A stretch of 64,000 nucleotides of DNA from Kineococcus sp. NBC_00420 (GTDB taxonomy: Bacteria > Actinomycetota > Actinomycetes > Actinomycetales > Kineococcaceae). Positions within the stretch are counted from its first letter, which is position 1. Each line of letters begins with the position of its first letter. Positions 20,697-29,844 of the stretch are shown here, in pieces. Under the pieces are notes generated by a model that searched no databases, was not told the DNA's origin, and saw only the letters and a list, made by a program, of their open reading frames with translations. The DNA is taken from contig NZ_CP107930.1 of assembly GCF_036021035.1 (NCBI RefSeq), positions 4,922,006 to 4,986,005 of the forward strand, given 5' to 3'. The position numbers and the translations under genes were made by a program.

Positions 20697-21830
20697 GTGA
20701 CCAGCGAGTACCCCCAGCACGCCACCGGCACGCCGACGAGCGACGACGCTCGAGTGCCGGCTCCGGTGCAGGAGCCGGTGGCCCCGCCGGTGGTGCAGCC
20801 CCTCCCGCGGCCGGTCCCGCGTCCCTTCCCGCAGCGGCCCACCGCCCTGCCGCAGCCGATCCAGCAGCCGGTCGCGCAGTCCGAGCCCCGGCCCGAACCG
20901 CAGTCGCCCGTCGAGACGGAGCCGCAGCCCGTTCCGGCGGGCGAGGTCCGGGAGACCCGCGCGGTGCAGGGCGAGATCGAGCTGGGGCCGCAGAACGGCC
21001 CCACGGGGCGCCCGATGCCGGTCTTCCCGGTGCCGGCCCCGTTGGCGCAGCACGGTCCGGCGCGCGTCATCTCGATGTGCAACCAGAAGGGTGGGGTCGG
21101 CAAGACGACGACCACCATCAACCTCGGGGCGGCGCTGGCCGAGTACGGCCGCCGCGTGCTGCTGGTCGACTTCGACCCGCAGGGCGCGTTGTCGGCGGGA
21201 CTGGGCATCAACTCCCACGAGCTCGACAAGACCGTCTACCAGCTCCTCATGGAGCGCGGGACCGACGTGCGCGAGGTCATCCGCGAGACCGCTGTCGAGG
21301 GTCTCGACCTGCTGCCCGCGAACATCGACCTCTCCGCCGCCGAGGTGCAGCTGGTCGGGGAGGTCGCCCGCGAGAGCGTCCTGGCCCGCGCGCTGCGGCC
21401 GGCCCTCGACGACTACGACGTCGTCCTCATCGACTGCCAGCCCTCGCTGGGCCTGCTCACCGTCAACGCGCTGACCGCCTCCCACGGGGTCCTGATCCCG
21501 CTGGAGTGCGAGTTCTTCGCGCTGCGCGGGGTCGCGCTGCTCGTCGAGACGATCGAGAAGGTGCAGGAGCGGTTGAACCCGGCCCTGGAGGTCGACGGGA
21601 TCCTCGCCACCATGTACGACGGCCGGACCCTGCACAGCCGTGAGGTCGTGAGCCGTGTCGTCGAGGCCTTCGGCGACGACGTGTTCCACACCGTGATCGG
21701 GCGGACGGTGAAGTTCCCCGACGCGACGGTGGCGGCCGAACCCATCACGTCCTACGCGAGCAACCACCCGGGAGCAGAGTCGTACCGCCAGCTGGCCCGT
21801 GAACTCGTCGCCCGGGGTGACGCGGCCTGA
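20697..21830 (+). CDS. parA: ParA-family ATPase (Rv1708-type)
   Basis: A 377-residue ParA/Soj-like ATPase. The first 115 residues are a Pro/Gln-rich, probably disordered extension. The ATPase starts at about 122 with the deviant Walker A KGGVGKTTTTINLG, then LLVDFDPQGALSAGLG, VLIDCQPSLGLLTVNAL and the C-terminal helices. No parB follows, and in actinobacteria this paralogue is found next to scpAB, so it is probably linked to SMC-ScpAB chromosome organisation rather than being the main segregation ParA. Here scpA lies 18 kb away. GTG start. Confidence 0.9.
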   Translation: MTSEYPQHATGTPTSDDARVPAPVQEPVAPPVVQPLPRPVPRPFPQRPTALPQPIQQPVAQSEPRPEPQSPVETEPQPVPAGEVRETRAVQGEIELGPQNGPTGRPMPVFPVPAPLAQHGPARVISMCNQKGGVGKTTTTINLGAALAEYGRRVLLVDFDPQGALSAGLGINSHELDKTVYQLLMERGTDVREVIRETAVEGLDLLPANIDLSAAEVQLVGEVARESVLARALRPALDDYDVVLIDCQPSLGLLTVNALTASHGVLIPLECEFFALRGVALLVETIEKVQERLNPALEVDGILATMYDGRTLHSREVVSRVVEAFGDDVFHTVIGRTVKFPDATVAAEPITSYASNHPGAESYRQLARELVARGDAA

Positions 21831-22041
21831 GTCACCGCCCCGAACCTCCCGTGGCGTAAGGGATCCCGGGGTTTCCGGTGGCTCTGGGTCAGCGGCGAGG
21901 ACCGTCCGTAGAACTCCGGCGTCCGTGCGGTGGTCTTGTGGTCGGGACCACGCTGCTGCTCCGTTGGGGCGACCCCGGACGGGCTAGGGTTCGGCCACAC
22001 GAGACCGGTTTCCTAGGCCGGTCGGGGGAGGGGGCTCACCC
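21831..22041 (+). promoter_or_regulatory. parA-synthetase intergenic region with possible promoter
   Basis: About 210 nt without a gene. TAGGGT at 21985-21990 is the best -10 candidate for the synthetase gene (leader about 45 nt), with a weak TTGGGG at 21964-21969 upstream. A GGGGGAGGGGG stretch before GTG 22042 can serve as ribosome site. Confidence 0.35.
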
Positions 22042-24651
22042 GTGGGGGTCACGACAGGGACGGACGCCGTGGACGAAGGGTTCACGAGGTTCTCCGAGGA
22101 ACACGCGCAGGGACAGTTGGTCCCGCGCATCGTCGACGTCGCGCTCGCGTGCGCCGACGAGGTCCTGGTCGCCGACGGCGTCGACCGGCTCACCGGGGCG
22201 GACCTGCTGCGCCGGGCCGCACTCGTGCGTTCGGCGGTGCTGGCCCACCACGCGGGTCTCGACCCCCGGGCCACCCCGGTCGCGGTGCTCCGCGGGCACG
22301 ACGTCGGCGCCGTCGCCGCGATGGTCGGGGTGATCGCCGCCGGTCACCCCGTCGTCGTGCTCGACCCGACGACCCCGGCACCGAGGTTGCGGCACTACGT
22401 CGAGGCGGCCGGCGCGAGCCTCGTCGTCTCCGACACCGCACGGACCGCCACCGCGGCCGAGGTCGCCGCGAGGGTCCTCGACCCGGACTCGGCCGACGCG
22501 TCCGCCTGGCCCGACCACGTCGACGCGGCCGCCGCGCTGCTCGGCTCGCCGGCCGACCCCGACGACGTCGCGGTCATCGTCTACACCTCCGGTTCCACCG
22601 GCGCCCCGAAGGGCGTGGCCTGCGAGCACCGCTCGATCCTGCACGACACCTGGGTGAGCTCTGAGGGCACCGGTGCCTACCCGGCCGGCAGCGTCGTCGC
22701 GCACCTGCTGCCGATGGCGTTCAGCGCCGGGGTCACCCCGACCCTCGGGGCGTTGCTCGTCGGCGCCCGCCAGGAACTCTTCGACCCGCGTCGCCGCTCG
22801 ATCGCGGAACTCCCGGGTTTCCTCGCCGACGTGGGCGCCGACGTCCTGCTCGCCTCGCCGGCCATCCTGCGGGGGGTCATCACCTCGCTCGGGACGCGGG
22901 GACGACTCCCCGGGCTGAAGAGCGTGACGATGGCCGGTGAGACCGTCCACGGTGCCGAACTCGCCGCGATCCGCCGCGCCGTCGGCCCGGACTGCGTGGT
23001 GCGCAACCGCTACGGATCGACCGAGACGTGGCTGATGACCGAGTACCCCATCAGCGGCGACGACGAGTCCCCCGACGGTGCGACGCCCGTCGGCTGGGCC
23101 GTTCCCGGCGCCCGGCTCCAGGTGGAACTCGAGGACGGCTCCCTCTCCGACGAGGGCACCGGGCGCGTCGTCCTCACCAGCCGCTGGCTCGGTGGTCGCT
23201 ACTGGAACGCCCCCGAGAAGACCGCAGAGGTGTTCCGGGACAACCCGGACGGCTCCCGCACGTTCCGCACCAGCGACGTCGGGTCCCTCGGCAGCGACGG
23301 TTGCCTGCGTCTGCTCGGCCGCAGCGACCACAGCGTGAAGGTGCGCGGCCTGCTCGTCGAACCCGGGGAGGTCGACGCCCTGCTCTTCGCCCAGCCCGAC
23401 GTCCGCGAGGCCCTCGTCGTCGGTCGCCCCTCCGCCCGCACCGGGCGGATGTCCCTGGTCGCCTACGTCGTCCCCGAGGGTCCGCGTCCGCAGGCCTCGG
23501 CCGTCCGGGCCGTGGTGCGCGAGAACCTGCCTTCGCACATGGTCCCCGAGCACGTCGTGTTCCTGGACGCGTTGCCGCGCACCGAACGCGGGAAGCTCGA
23601 CCGGTCCCGACTCCCGGACCCCGCACCGAGTTCGGCTCCCTTCGAGGTTCCGCGCACGGGCTGGGAGGAGGTCGTCTTCGAACAGTTCTGCGCCGTCCTG
23701 GAACTGGAGGACCTCTCCATCCACGACGACTTCTTCGAACTCGGCGGCGACTCCCTCGCGGCCGAGGCCCTCGTGAGTCGCCTCGAAGCACTGGGGGACC
23801 AGTCGCTCGCCCAGATCGGGACCGCGACCCTCGCCGCCGCACCGACCGTCGCGTCGTTCGCGGCCGCCGCGCGGTCGAAGGTCCGCAGCGACCGGCCCAC
23901 CCTCGTCCCGCTGCGTCCCGAGGGCGGGGAACGACCGCTGTTCCTCGTCGCCGGAGCGGGCAGCGCCGCGCTGGCGATGCGGACCCTGGCCCACCAGATC
24001 GTGCCCGGCATCCCCGTCCTCGGGTTGCAGGCCAACGGGTTGGAGAACCGGGCCCTGCCCGACTGGTCGGTCGGGCGCATCGCCCGCCGCCACGTCGCGA
24101 CGGTCCGGGGGGAGCAACCCGAAGGCCCCTACCGGATCGCGGGGCACTCCCTCGGCGGTCTCATCGCCCTCGAGATGGCGCACCAGCTGCGCCGTGCGGG
24201 CCAGGAGGTCGAGACCCTGATCGTCCTCGACTCCTTCCCGCCGGACCCCGCGCTGATGCCCGTCGTGCACCACCCCTCGACGCTGGCCAAGCTGAAGGAA
24301 GGGGTTTCCCTCGCCCTCACCGGGATCAAGGCGCACTCCGGCCTCGGGCACTACATCCGGTTCTTCCGGCAGGGGAACTTCCTGCAGCGCAGGTACACCA
24401 CCGAGGTCTACCCCGGTCGCACCCTCGTCCTCGTCGCGGGCGACGACGTGGACGCCGCAGCCCGCCGGCAGTGGGGTCCCCACCTCAGTGGCGACGCCCG
24501 CATCGTCGAGGTCGCCGGCGAGCACATGTCGATCCTGCGCGACCCGCGGGTGGCTCCGGTCGCCGCCCTCGTCTCGGCGGAACTGCGCCCCGCGGACGCG
24601 CCCGCCGTCCTCGACCTGCGGGAGCACCACGGGGAACTCGCCGACCGCTGA
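22042..24651 (+). CDS. single-module A-PCP-TE synthetase (NRPS-like)
   Basis: An 869-residue protein with three domains. The adenylation domain (about 20-530) has VYTSGSTGAPKGV (about 180-192), NRYGSTETW (about 321-329), GRSDHSVKVRG (about 426) and RTERGKLDR (about 512). The carrier domain (about 545-615) has FFELGGDSLAAEA with the phosphopantetheine Ser at 571. The thioesterase (about 630-850) has AGHSLGGL with Ser703, an Asp near 729 (VLDSFPP) and His near 828 (AGEHMSIL). There is no condensation or reductase domain. The motif where amino-acid A domains have FDxS reads MAFS, so the Asp that holds the amino group is replaced by Ala; the substrate may be a carboxylic or keto acid. No tailoring genes are nearby. 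Confidence 0.88.
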   Translation: MGVTTGTDAVDEGFTRFSEEHAQGQLVPRIVDVALACADEVLVADGVDRLTGADLLRRAALVRSAVLAHHAGLDPRATPVAVLRGHDVGAVAAMVGVIAAGHPVVVLDPTTPAPRLRHYVEAAGASLVVSDTARTATAAEVAARVLDPDSADASAWPDHVDAAAALLGSPADPDDVAVIVYTSGSTGAPKGVACEHRSILHDTWVSSEGTGAYPAGSVVAHLLPMAFSAGVTPTLGALLVGARQELFDPRRRSIAELPGFLADVGADVLLASPAILRGVITSLGTRGRLPGLKSVTMAGETVHGAELAAIRRAVGPDCVVRNRYGSTETWLMTEYPISGDDESPDGATPVGWAVPGARLQVELEDGSLSDEGTGRVVLTSRWLGGRYWNAPEKTAEVFRDNPDGSRTFRTSDVGSLGSDGCLRLLGRSDHSVKVRGLLVEPGEVDALLFAQPDVREALVVGRPSARTGRMSLVAYVVPEGPRPQASAVRAVVRENLPSHMVPEHVVFLDALPRTERGKLDRSRLPDPAPSSAPFEVPRTGWEEVVFEQFCAVLELEDLSIHDDFFELGGDSLAAEALVSRLEALGDQSLAQIGTATLAAAPTVASFAAAARSKVRSDRPTLVPLRPEGGERPLFLVAGAGSAALAMRTLAHQIVPGIPVLGLQANGLENRALPDWSVGRIARRHVATVRGEQPEGPYRIAGHSLGGLIALEMAHQLRRAGQEVETLIVLDSFPPDPALMPVVHHPSTLAKLKEGVSLALTGIKAHSGLGHYIRFFRQGNFLQRRYTTEVYPGRTLVLVAGDDVDAAARRQWGPHLSGDARIVEVAGEHMSILRDPRVAPVAALVSAELRPADAPAVLDLREHHGELADR

Positions 24652-24657
24652 CACCAC

Positions 24658-24702
24658 GGATCGGGTGGGTCCGGGGCCGGGAACCCCGAACTCACCCGAT
24701 CC
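24658..24702 (+). terminator. stem-loop after the synthetase gene
   Basis: A 10-bp perfect outer stem (24658-24667 with 24693-24702) encloses a second small hairpin (CGGGG/CCCCG). It lies 7 nt after the synthetase stop and separates it from the Tad genes. There is no U-run, as is common in this window. Confidence 0.7.
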
Positions 24703-24816
24703 GACCACACAGCGTCGTCACTGCTTGCGCAGAGCGGGTGACGCTGAAACCCCACACGGCGCAACCGGTCGCGATCCGTCACGGGTGCAGCGGGACCGCG
24801 TGCCACCTTTCTGGGC

Positions 24817-25551
24817 ATGCCCTCGACCGCCGCCCCGCCCACCCAGCGCAGCGCCCGCCCCGCGCCGAGCGCCACCTCCGCGGCGCGGTTGCCCGGCCCC
24901 GTCCGGGAACGCCGTCCGGCGCTGATCGCCTCCGGTCTCGTGCTGGTCGTCGCCGGCTCGCTCGGCAGCGCCCTCGTGGTGCACCGCAGCGGAGACCGCG
25001 TCGACGTCCTCGTGGCCCGGCACGACATCGCTCCCGGCGCGGTGGTGACCGCGCAGGACCTCGGTACCGCCCGGGTGGCCGCCGACGGAGCTGCCGTCGT
25101 CCCCGCTTCCGCCCTGGCGAACTTCGTCGGCACCCACGCGACCTCGCGCATCCCCGCGGACACCCTGGTGAACCGGACGATGTTCCTGGCCGGGGACACC
25201 ATCCCCACCGACGCGGCGGTCGTCGGGATCGTCCCCGGGTCCGAGCAGCGTCCCGGCGACGCGCTCGCCGCCGGCGACGTCGTCCGCGCCTTCCTCGTGG
25301 CCTCCGACGGCTCCAACACCGTCACGGGGCAGCCCGCCGGCACCGTCCTGCTCGCATCGGCCCGGGTCGTCGCCGGAGGCTCCGCCGCCGCCGCGGGCGT
25401 CGGTGACGTCGCCGGCGACCCGGGGACGGTGTCCCTGCTCGTCCCGACCGCCGACGCCGCCCAGGTCGTGGCCGCGGCCGCCGCGGGACAGGTCGCCCTG
25501 GTGCGCCTCGCCGACGCCACCGTCCCGCCCGTCGACCTCGTGCGGGAGTGA
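24817..25551 (+). CDS. cpaB: CpaB/RcpC-like SAF-domain protein
   Basis: A 244-residue protein with one N-terminal membrane helix (about 38-57, LIASGLVLVVAGSLGSALVV) and an SAF domain right after it (VLVARHDIAPGAVVTAQDLG, about 65-84, to RIPADTLVNRTMF). The C-terminal half has the RcpC/CpaB-type fold (RPGDALAAGDVVRAFLV). CpaB-like proteins act in the cell envelope during Flp pilus assembly. It is the first gene of the Tad run, 4 nt before the TadZ-like gene. ATG start; no clear Shine-Dalgarno sequence. Confidence 0.8.
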   Translation: MPSTAAPPTQRSARPAPSATSAARLPGPVRERRPALIASGLVLVVAGSLGSALVVHRSGDRVDVLVARHDIAPGAVVTAQDLGTARVAADGAAVVPASALANFVGTHATSRIPADTLVNRTMFLAGDTIPTDAAVVGIVPGSEQRPGDALAAGDVVRAFLVASDGSNTVTGQPAGTVLLASARVVAGGSAAAAGVGDVAGDPGTVSLLVPTADAAQVVAAAAAGQVALVRLADATVPPVDLVRE

Positions 25552-25554
25552 CCG

Positions 25555-26346
25555 GTGGCCCTCGTCTCCTTCCTCTCCGCCAAGGGCTCTCCCGGGGTGA
25601 CCACCACCGCCCTGCTCAGCGCGGCGCTCTGGCCGCACCCCTGCGTCCTCCTCGACGCAGACCCGGCCGGCGGTGACGTCGCCGCCCGCGTACCCGCCGT
25701 CGACGGCGGTGTCCTCGACCCCGACCGCGGCCTGCTGCCGCTGCTGACCAGTGCCCGCCGAGGTCTCAGCGGGGCGCAGGTCCTCGAGCAGGCCCAGGTC
25801 GTCGCCGGGGGCACCCGCGTCGTCTGCGGGATGACCGGGCCCGAGCAGTCCCTCGCCGCCGGGCGCGGCTGGTCGGCGCTCGCGAACGCCGTCGCCGACC
25901 TGCGCGACGGCGAGGTGCCCACCGACGTGCTCGTCGACGCCGGCCGTGTCGGCGCCGACGCCGTGCACCTCGACCTGCTGCGGGCCGCCGACACCGTGGT
26001 CCTCCTCGTCCGCGCCGACACCGCCGCCGTGCTGCACGGCCGGGAACGACTGCGCGTCCTCGGTGGTGCGCTGCGCCGACCCGACGGTCTGCTCCCGCGG
26101 ACCGGTGTCGTCGTCGTGGGGGACCCGCACCGCCGCGACGCCGCGGACGCGGCGGCGGTCCTGACCTCCGTCGGCGACTGGGTCGAGGACTTCGGCCGCC
26201 TCCCGCTCGATCCCGCCGGAGCCCGCGTCTTCGACGGCGCCCGTTCGGCGCGCCCCGAACGCACCGCGCTGGTGCGGGCGGGGGTACCGGTGGTGGCCGC
26301 CCTGGCCGCCGCCGCCCACGGCGAACTCCAGCGAGGTGCCGCGTGA
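25555..26346 (+). CDS. tadZ: TadZ/CpaE-like ATPase with degenerate P-loop
   Basis: A 263-residue ParA/MinD-superfamily protein. It starts FLSAKGSPGVTTTALLSAAL: the loop reads KGSPGVTT where active ParA proteins have KGGVGKTT, so the P-loop Lys is replaced by Val. The following LLDADPAGGDVAARV is the usual Walker A' region. Degenerate ATPase sites are known in TadZ, which localises the Tad machine to a cell pole or patch. It overlaps the CpaF gene by 4 nt, which supports the Tad role over partitioning. Confidence 0.82.
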   Translation: MALVSFLSAKGSPGVTTTALLSAALWPHPCVLLDADPAGGDVAARVPAVDGGVLDPDRGLLPLLTSARRGLSGAQVLEQAQVVAGGTRVVCGMTGPEQSLAAGRGWSALANAVADLRDGEVPTDVLVDAGRVGADAVHLDLLRAADTVVLLVRADTAAVLHGRERLRVLGGALRRPDGLLPRTGVVVVGDPHRRDAADAAAVLTSVGDWVEDFGRLPLDPAGARVFDGARSARPERTALVRAGVPVVAALAAAAHGELQRGAA

Positions 26347-27749
26347 GCCTCCTCACCCACCGCGATTCCGACCGCGATTCCGACCGCGGCTCCAGCCGGG
26401 CCACCGGACGGTCCACGACCGGGCACCGATCGCACGAGGCCGTCGACCACGACCTGGTCCGGCGTCTGCGCGGCGTCGTCGCCGACCGCCTCTCCGCCCA
26501 GCGACGTCGCGACGACACCGCGGGCCGCACCCCCATGTCGGCTGCCGACGAACGGCAGTTCGCCCGGTCCCTCGTCGTGCAGGTCCTGGAGGACCACGCC
26601 CGCGCCGAGGTGGAGGCCGGCCGGCCGCCGTTGTCCGCCGAGGGCGAGGAATCCGTGGCCTCCGCCATCGGCGCGGCCCTCTTCGGCGTCGGACGACTCC
26701 AGCCGCTGCTCGAGGACCCCGACGTCGAGAACATCGACATCAACGGCTGCGACCGGGTGTTCGTCAGCTACGCGGACGGCCGGGAGGAACTCCACGGTGC
26801 CGTCGCCGAGTCCGACGAGGACCTCGTCGAACTCGTCCAGGTGCTCGCCTCCAACGTCGGACTCACCAGTCGGCCCTTCGACTCCGCCAACCCCCAGCTC
26901 GACCTCCGGCTGCCCGACGGGTCGCGGCTCTCGGCGGTCATGGGCGTCTGCCAGCGTCCGGCGCTCAGCATCCGCCGGGCCAGGCTCTCCAGCGCCACCC
27001 TCGCCGACCTCGTCGCGTCCGGTTCCATGACCGAGGACCTCGCGCAGTTCCTGCGGGCCGCCGTGCGGGCCCGCAAGAACATCATGCTCGCGGGGTCCAC
27101 CAACTCCGGGAAGACGACCCTGCTGCGGGCGCTCGCGGCCGAGATCCCGCCGCACGAGCGGCTCATCACGGTCGAACGGGCCCTGGAACTCGGTCTGGAC
27201 CAGCAGGTGCGCGAGCACCCGAACGCCGTCGCGTTCGAGGAACGGCTGCCGAACTCCGAAGGGGTCGGCGGGGTCACCATGGCCGAACTCGTCCGTCGTT
27301 CGCTGCGCATGAACCCCAGCCGGGTCATCGTCGGTGAGGTCCTCGGCGACGAGATCGTCACGATGCTCAACGCCATGAGCCAGGGCAACGACGGTTCGCT
27401 GTCCACCATCCACGCGAACTCCTCGGCGGAGGTGTTCAACCGCATCTCCACCTACGCCCTGCAGGCGGAGGAGCACCTGCCGGTGGAGGCCAGCCACATG
27501 CTCATCGCGGGCGCGGTGAACTTCGTGGTGTTCCTCGACAAGCAGAACACCTACCACTCCGGCGGGAGCCTGCGCCGCGCCGTCGCCAGCGTCCGCGAGG
27601 TCACCGGCGTCGACGGCCGCGTCCTCAGTTCCGAGGTGTTCCTGGCCGGTCGCGACGGGGTCGCCCGCGCGCACGCGCCGTTGCAGTGCGCCGACGACCT
27701 CGAGGCCGCCGGCTACGTCGCCCCCGTCCTCGAGCGGTGGGGTTCGTGA
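26343..27749 (+). CDS. cpaF: Tad pilus secretion ATPase CpaF/TadA
   Basis: A 468-residue type II/IV secretion ATPase that powers Flp pilus assembly. After an Arg/Asp/Ser-rich disordered start (DSDRDSDRGSS), the N-domain holds ENIDINGCDRVFV (about 136-148). Walker A is GSTNSGKTTLL (about 250-260), the Asp box and Walker B region runs to SRVIVGEVLGDEI (about 324-336), and the His box is GSLSTIHANSS (about 351-361). GTG start with a 4-nt overlap upstream and with tadB downstream. Confidence 0.93.
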   Translation: MSLLTHRDSDRDSDRGSSRATGRSTTGHRSHEAVDHDLVRRLRGVVADRLSAQRRRDDTAGRTPMSAADERQFARSLVVQVLEDHARAEVEAGRPPLSAEGEESVASAIGAALFGVGRLQPLLEDPDVENIDINGCDRVFVSYADGREELHGAVAESDEDLVELVQVLASNVGLTSRPFDSANPQLDLRLPDGSRLSAVMGVCQRPALSIRRARLSSATLADLVASGSMTEDLAQFLRAAVRARKNIMLAGSTNSGKTTLLRALAAEIPPHERLITVERALELGLDQQVREHPNAVAFEERLPNSEGVGGVTMAELVRRSLRMNPSRVIVGEVLGDEIVTMLNAMSQGNDGSLSTIHANSSAEVFNRISTYALQAEEHLPVEASHMLIAGAVNFVVFLDKQNTYHSGGSLRRAVASVREVTGVDGRVLSSEVFLAGRDGVARAHAPLQCADDLEAAGYVAPVLERWGS

Positions 27750-28621
27750 ACGGCGCGGTGCAGACGCCACCGGAGTTCCTCGTCGCGTTCACCGCGGCGC
27801 TCGTCGGGCTGGGGATCCTCGTCCTCGTGCTCGGGGTCCACGGTCGGATCCCCGGACCGAGCTCCCGACCCGGGCTGCGCCGCGGTGCGGTCGCGGGACT
27901 GGGCCGGCAGGCGCTGCTCGGGATCGGTGCCGGCGTCCTGACCCTCGTCCTGACCCGGTGGGTCGTGGCGGGGATCGGCATCGGTCTGCTCGTCGCGTGC
28001 TGGCAGCGGCTGCTCGGCGGCAACGCCGAGGAGAACCGCGGCATCGCCCGACTGGAGGGTCTCGCGAACTGGACGGAGTCGCTGCGCGACACCATCGCCG
28101 GCGCGATCGGTCTGGAGCAGGCGATCCCCGCGACGACGGCCACCTCGGCGCCCGTGCTGCGGCCGTCGTTGAACCTCCTGGTGGACCGGTTGCGCATCCG
28201 CGAGCCGCTGCCGGACGCGCTGCTGCGCTTCGCCGGCGACGTCGACGACCCGAGCGCGGACGTCGTCGTCGCGGCGCTGGTGCTCAACGCGCGGTTGCGC
28301 GGCCCGGGGTTGCGTGACGTGCTCACGGCCCTGGCCACCTCGACCCGCGAGGAACTCGACGTGCGTCGCCGCATCGAGGCCTCCCGGCGCAGCATCCGCC
28401 GCAGCGTCCAGATCGTGCTGCTCATCGTCCTCGGGGTGATGGGGGTCCTCGCGGTGTTCAACCGCGACTACGTCGCCCCGTACTCCACGGTCGCCGGGCA
28501 GATCGCGCTGATGGTCGTCGCCGCGCTGTTCCTCGCCGGGCTGACCTGGCTGCGCCGACTCGCGAAGGTCGAGTCCCACGAACGGTTCCTGACCCACCCC
28601 GAGACCGGGAGGACGACGTGA
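27746..28621 (+). CDS. tadB: TadB-like inner-membrane platform protein
   Basis: A 291-residue T2SSF-domain membrane protein. Membrane segments are likely at about 10-30, 55-85, 225-245 and 255-275. The cytoplasmic loop (about 95-220) includes LANWTESLRDTIAGAIGLEQ, the typical start of the T2SSF domain in TadB. GTG start inside the CpaF stop overlap; TadC follows directly. TadB and TadC together form the platform that couples CpaF to pilin assembly. Confidence 0.88.
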   Translation: MNGAVQTPPEFLVAFTAALVGLGILVLVLGVHGRIPGPSSRPGLRRGAVAGLGRQALLGIGAGVLTLVLTRWVVAGIGIGLLVACWQRLLGGNAEENRGIARLEGLANWTESLRDTIAGAIGLEQAIPATTATSAPVLRPSLNLLVDRLRIREPLPDALLRFAGDVDDPSADVVVAALVLNARLRGPGLRDVLTALATSTREELDVRRRIEASRRSIRRSVQIVLLIVLGVMGVLAVFNRDYVAPYSTVAGQIALMVVAALFLAGLTWLRRLAKVESHERFLTHPETGRTT

Positions 28622-29583
28622 TGGACGGACTGGAACTCGCCCTGCTCACGGGGGCCGTGGCGGCCTCGGGCATCGTCGTCCTGCACGCCGCCCTGGTGCC
28701 GGCGCGGCCGTCGGTGTCCGTGCAGGTCGCCCGCCTCGACGGGGTCCGTCGCTCGACCCGGCGCACCGTCCTGTCCGCGGCGGAGGCCGCCGCCTCGGTC
28801 GCCCCCGACCGGGGGTTGTTCGGCCTGCAGGCCGCGTTCGGCCGGATGATGGCGACCCTCGCGGACCGTCTCGAGGTGCTCGCGGCCGAACGTGGCTGGC
28901 GGCTGCGGCGCACGCGCGCCGACCTCGCCGTGCTGGGCCGGCGGACGGGGGAGTTCCTCGCCACCAAGGTCGTCGCCGGGCTCGTGCTGCTGCTCCTCGC
29001 CCCGATCTGCTGGTTGTCGTTGCGCGCGTTCGGGGTCCCGCTCCCCGGAGGCGTCCCGTTGTCGCTCGCGCTGGTGATGGGTGGTCTCGGCTTCGTGGTG
29101 CCCGACCTCGCCCTGCGGGGCGACGCCCAGCGCCGTCGGCGGGACTTCCGCCGCGTCGTCGGGGTGTTCTCCGACCTGGTCGCGATGAACCTCGCCGGTG
29201 GTCGGGGTCTGCCCGAGGCGTTGCTGAGCTCGGCCTCCGTCAGCGACTACTGGGCCCTCGTCCGCATCCGCCAGGCCCTGGCCGGGGCGCGCTTGTCGGG
29301 CAGCACGCCCTGGCAGGCCCTCGGTGACCTCGGCGACGAACTCGCCGTGGCCGAACTCTCCGACCTCGCCGGTGCCCTGGCGCTGGCGGCCGACGACGGT
29401 GCGAAGATCCGCGCCTCGCTCGCGGCCCGTGCGGCCACGATGCGCCGCCGGGACATGGCCGACGTCGAGGGCGAGGCGGGGGAGAAGTCCCAGTCGATGC
29501 TCGTCGCCCAACTGGTCCTGTGCACCGCGTTCATGGTGTTCCTGGCCTTCCCCGCAGTCCACAACCTGATGGCCCAGTCGTGA
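28621..29583 (+). CDS. tadC: TadC-like inner-membrane platform protein
   Basis: A 320-residue T2SSF-domain protein with membrane segments near 5-27, 118-137, 143-163 and 298-318. The domain core is VFSDLVAMNLAGGRGLPEAL (about 182-201) to MADVEGEAGEKSQSMLVAQL. ATG 28621 overlaps the tadB stop by one base and has GGGAGGA 7 nt upstream; GTG 28618 is the alternative. Second half of the TadB/TadC platform. Confidence 0.88.
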   Translation: MDGLELALLTGAVAASGIVVLHAALVPARPSVSVQVARLDGVRRSTRRTVLSAAEAAASVAPDRGLFGLQAAFGRMMATLADRLEVLAAERGWRLRRTRADLAVLGRRTGEFLATKVVAGLVLLLLAPICWLSLRAFGVPLPGGVPLSLALVMGGLGFVVPDLALRGDAQRRRRDFRRVVGVFSDLVAMNLAGGRGLPEALLSSASVSDYWALVRIRQALAGARLSGSTPWQALGDLGDELAVAELSDLAGALALAADDGAKIRASLAARAATMRRRDMADVEGEAGEKSQSMLVAQLVLCTAFMVFLAFPAVHNLMAQS

Positions 29584-29610
29584 TCGAGAAACCTGTCGAA
29601 GGGAACCACC

Positions 29611-29844
29611 ATGTCCGACAACCTCCTCCTGCTGTCCCGGCTCGCCCGGGTGCTCTCGGCCCGCGCCCGTCGGGCCGCGGCCCAGGGGCGCGACGCGGGA
29701 GCCTCCGCGCTGGAGTGGGCGGTCATCGCGGCGATCGTCGTCGTGGCGGCGACGCTCATCGGCGGCGCGGTGTACAAGATCGTGCAGACCAAGAGCGAGG
29801 AACTGACGAAGTGTTCGCAGACCACCGTCGGCGGCGTCTGCTAG
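29611..29844 (+). CDS. flp: Flp-type prepilin
   Basis: A 77-residue type IVb prepilin. A basic leader of 30 residues ends in Gly30, followed by ASALEWAVIAAIVVV: cleavage is expected after Gly30, and Glu35 is the invariant +5 Glu of Flp pilins. The hydrophobic helix (about 36-55) would form the fibre core. Two C-terminal Cys (CSQTTVGGVC) could form a disulphide. GAAGGGAA precedes the ATG. No prepilin peptidase gene is seen in the window, so processing must rely on one elsewhere. Confidence 0.9.
   Translation: MSDNLLLLSRLARVLSARARRAAAQGRDAGASALEWAVIAAIVVVAATLIGGAVYKIVQTKSEELTKCSQTTVGGVC

Noticed and set aside
20697-21830. parA as sign of a plasmid or prophage partition system
   Set aside because: No parB or centromere repeats follow, and its place near xerD and scpAB matches the chromosomal Rv1708-type ATPase.
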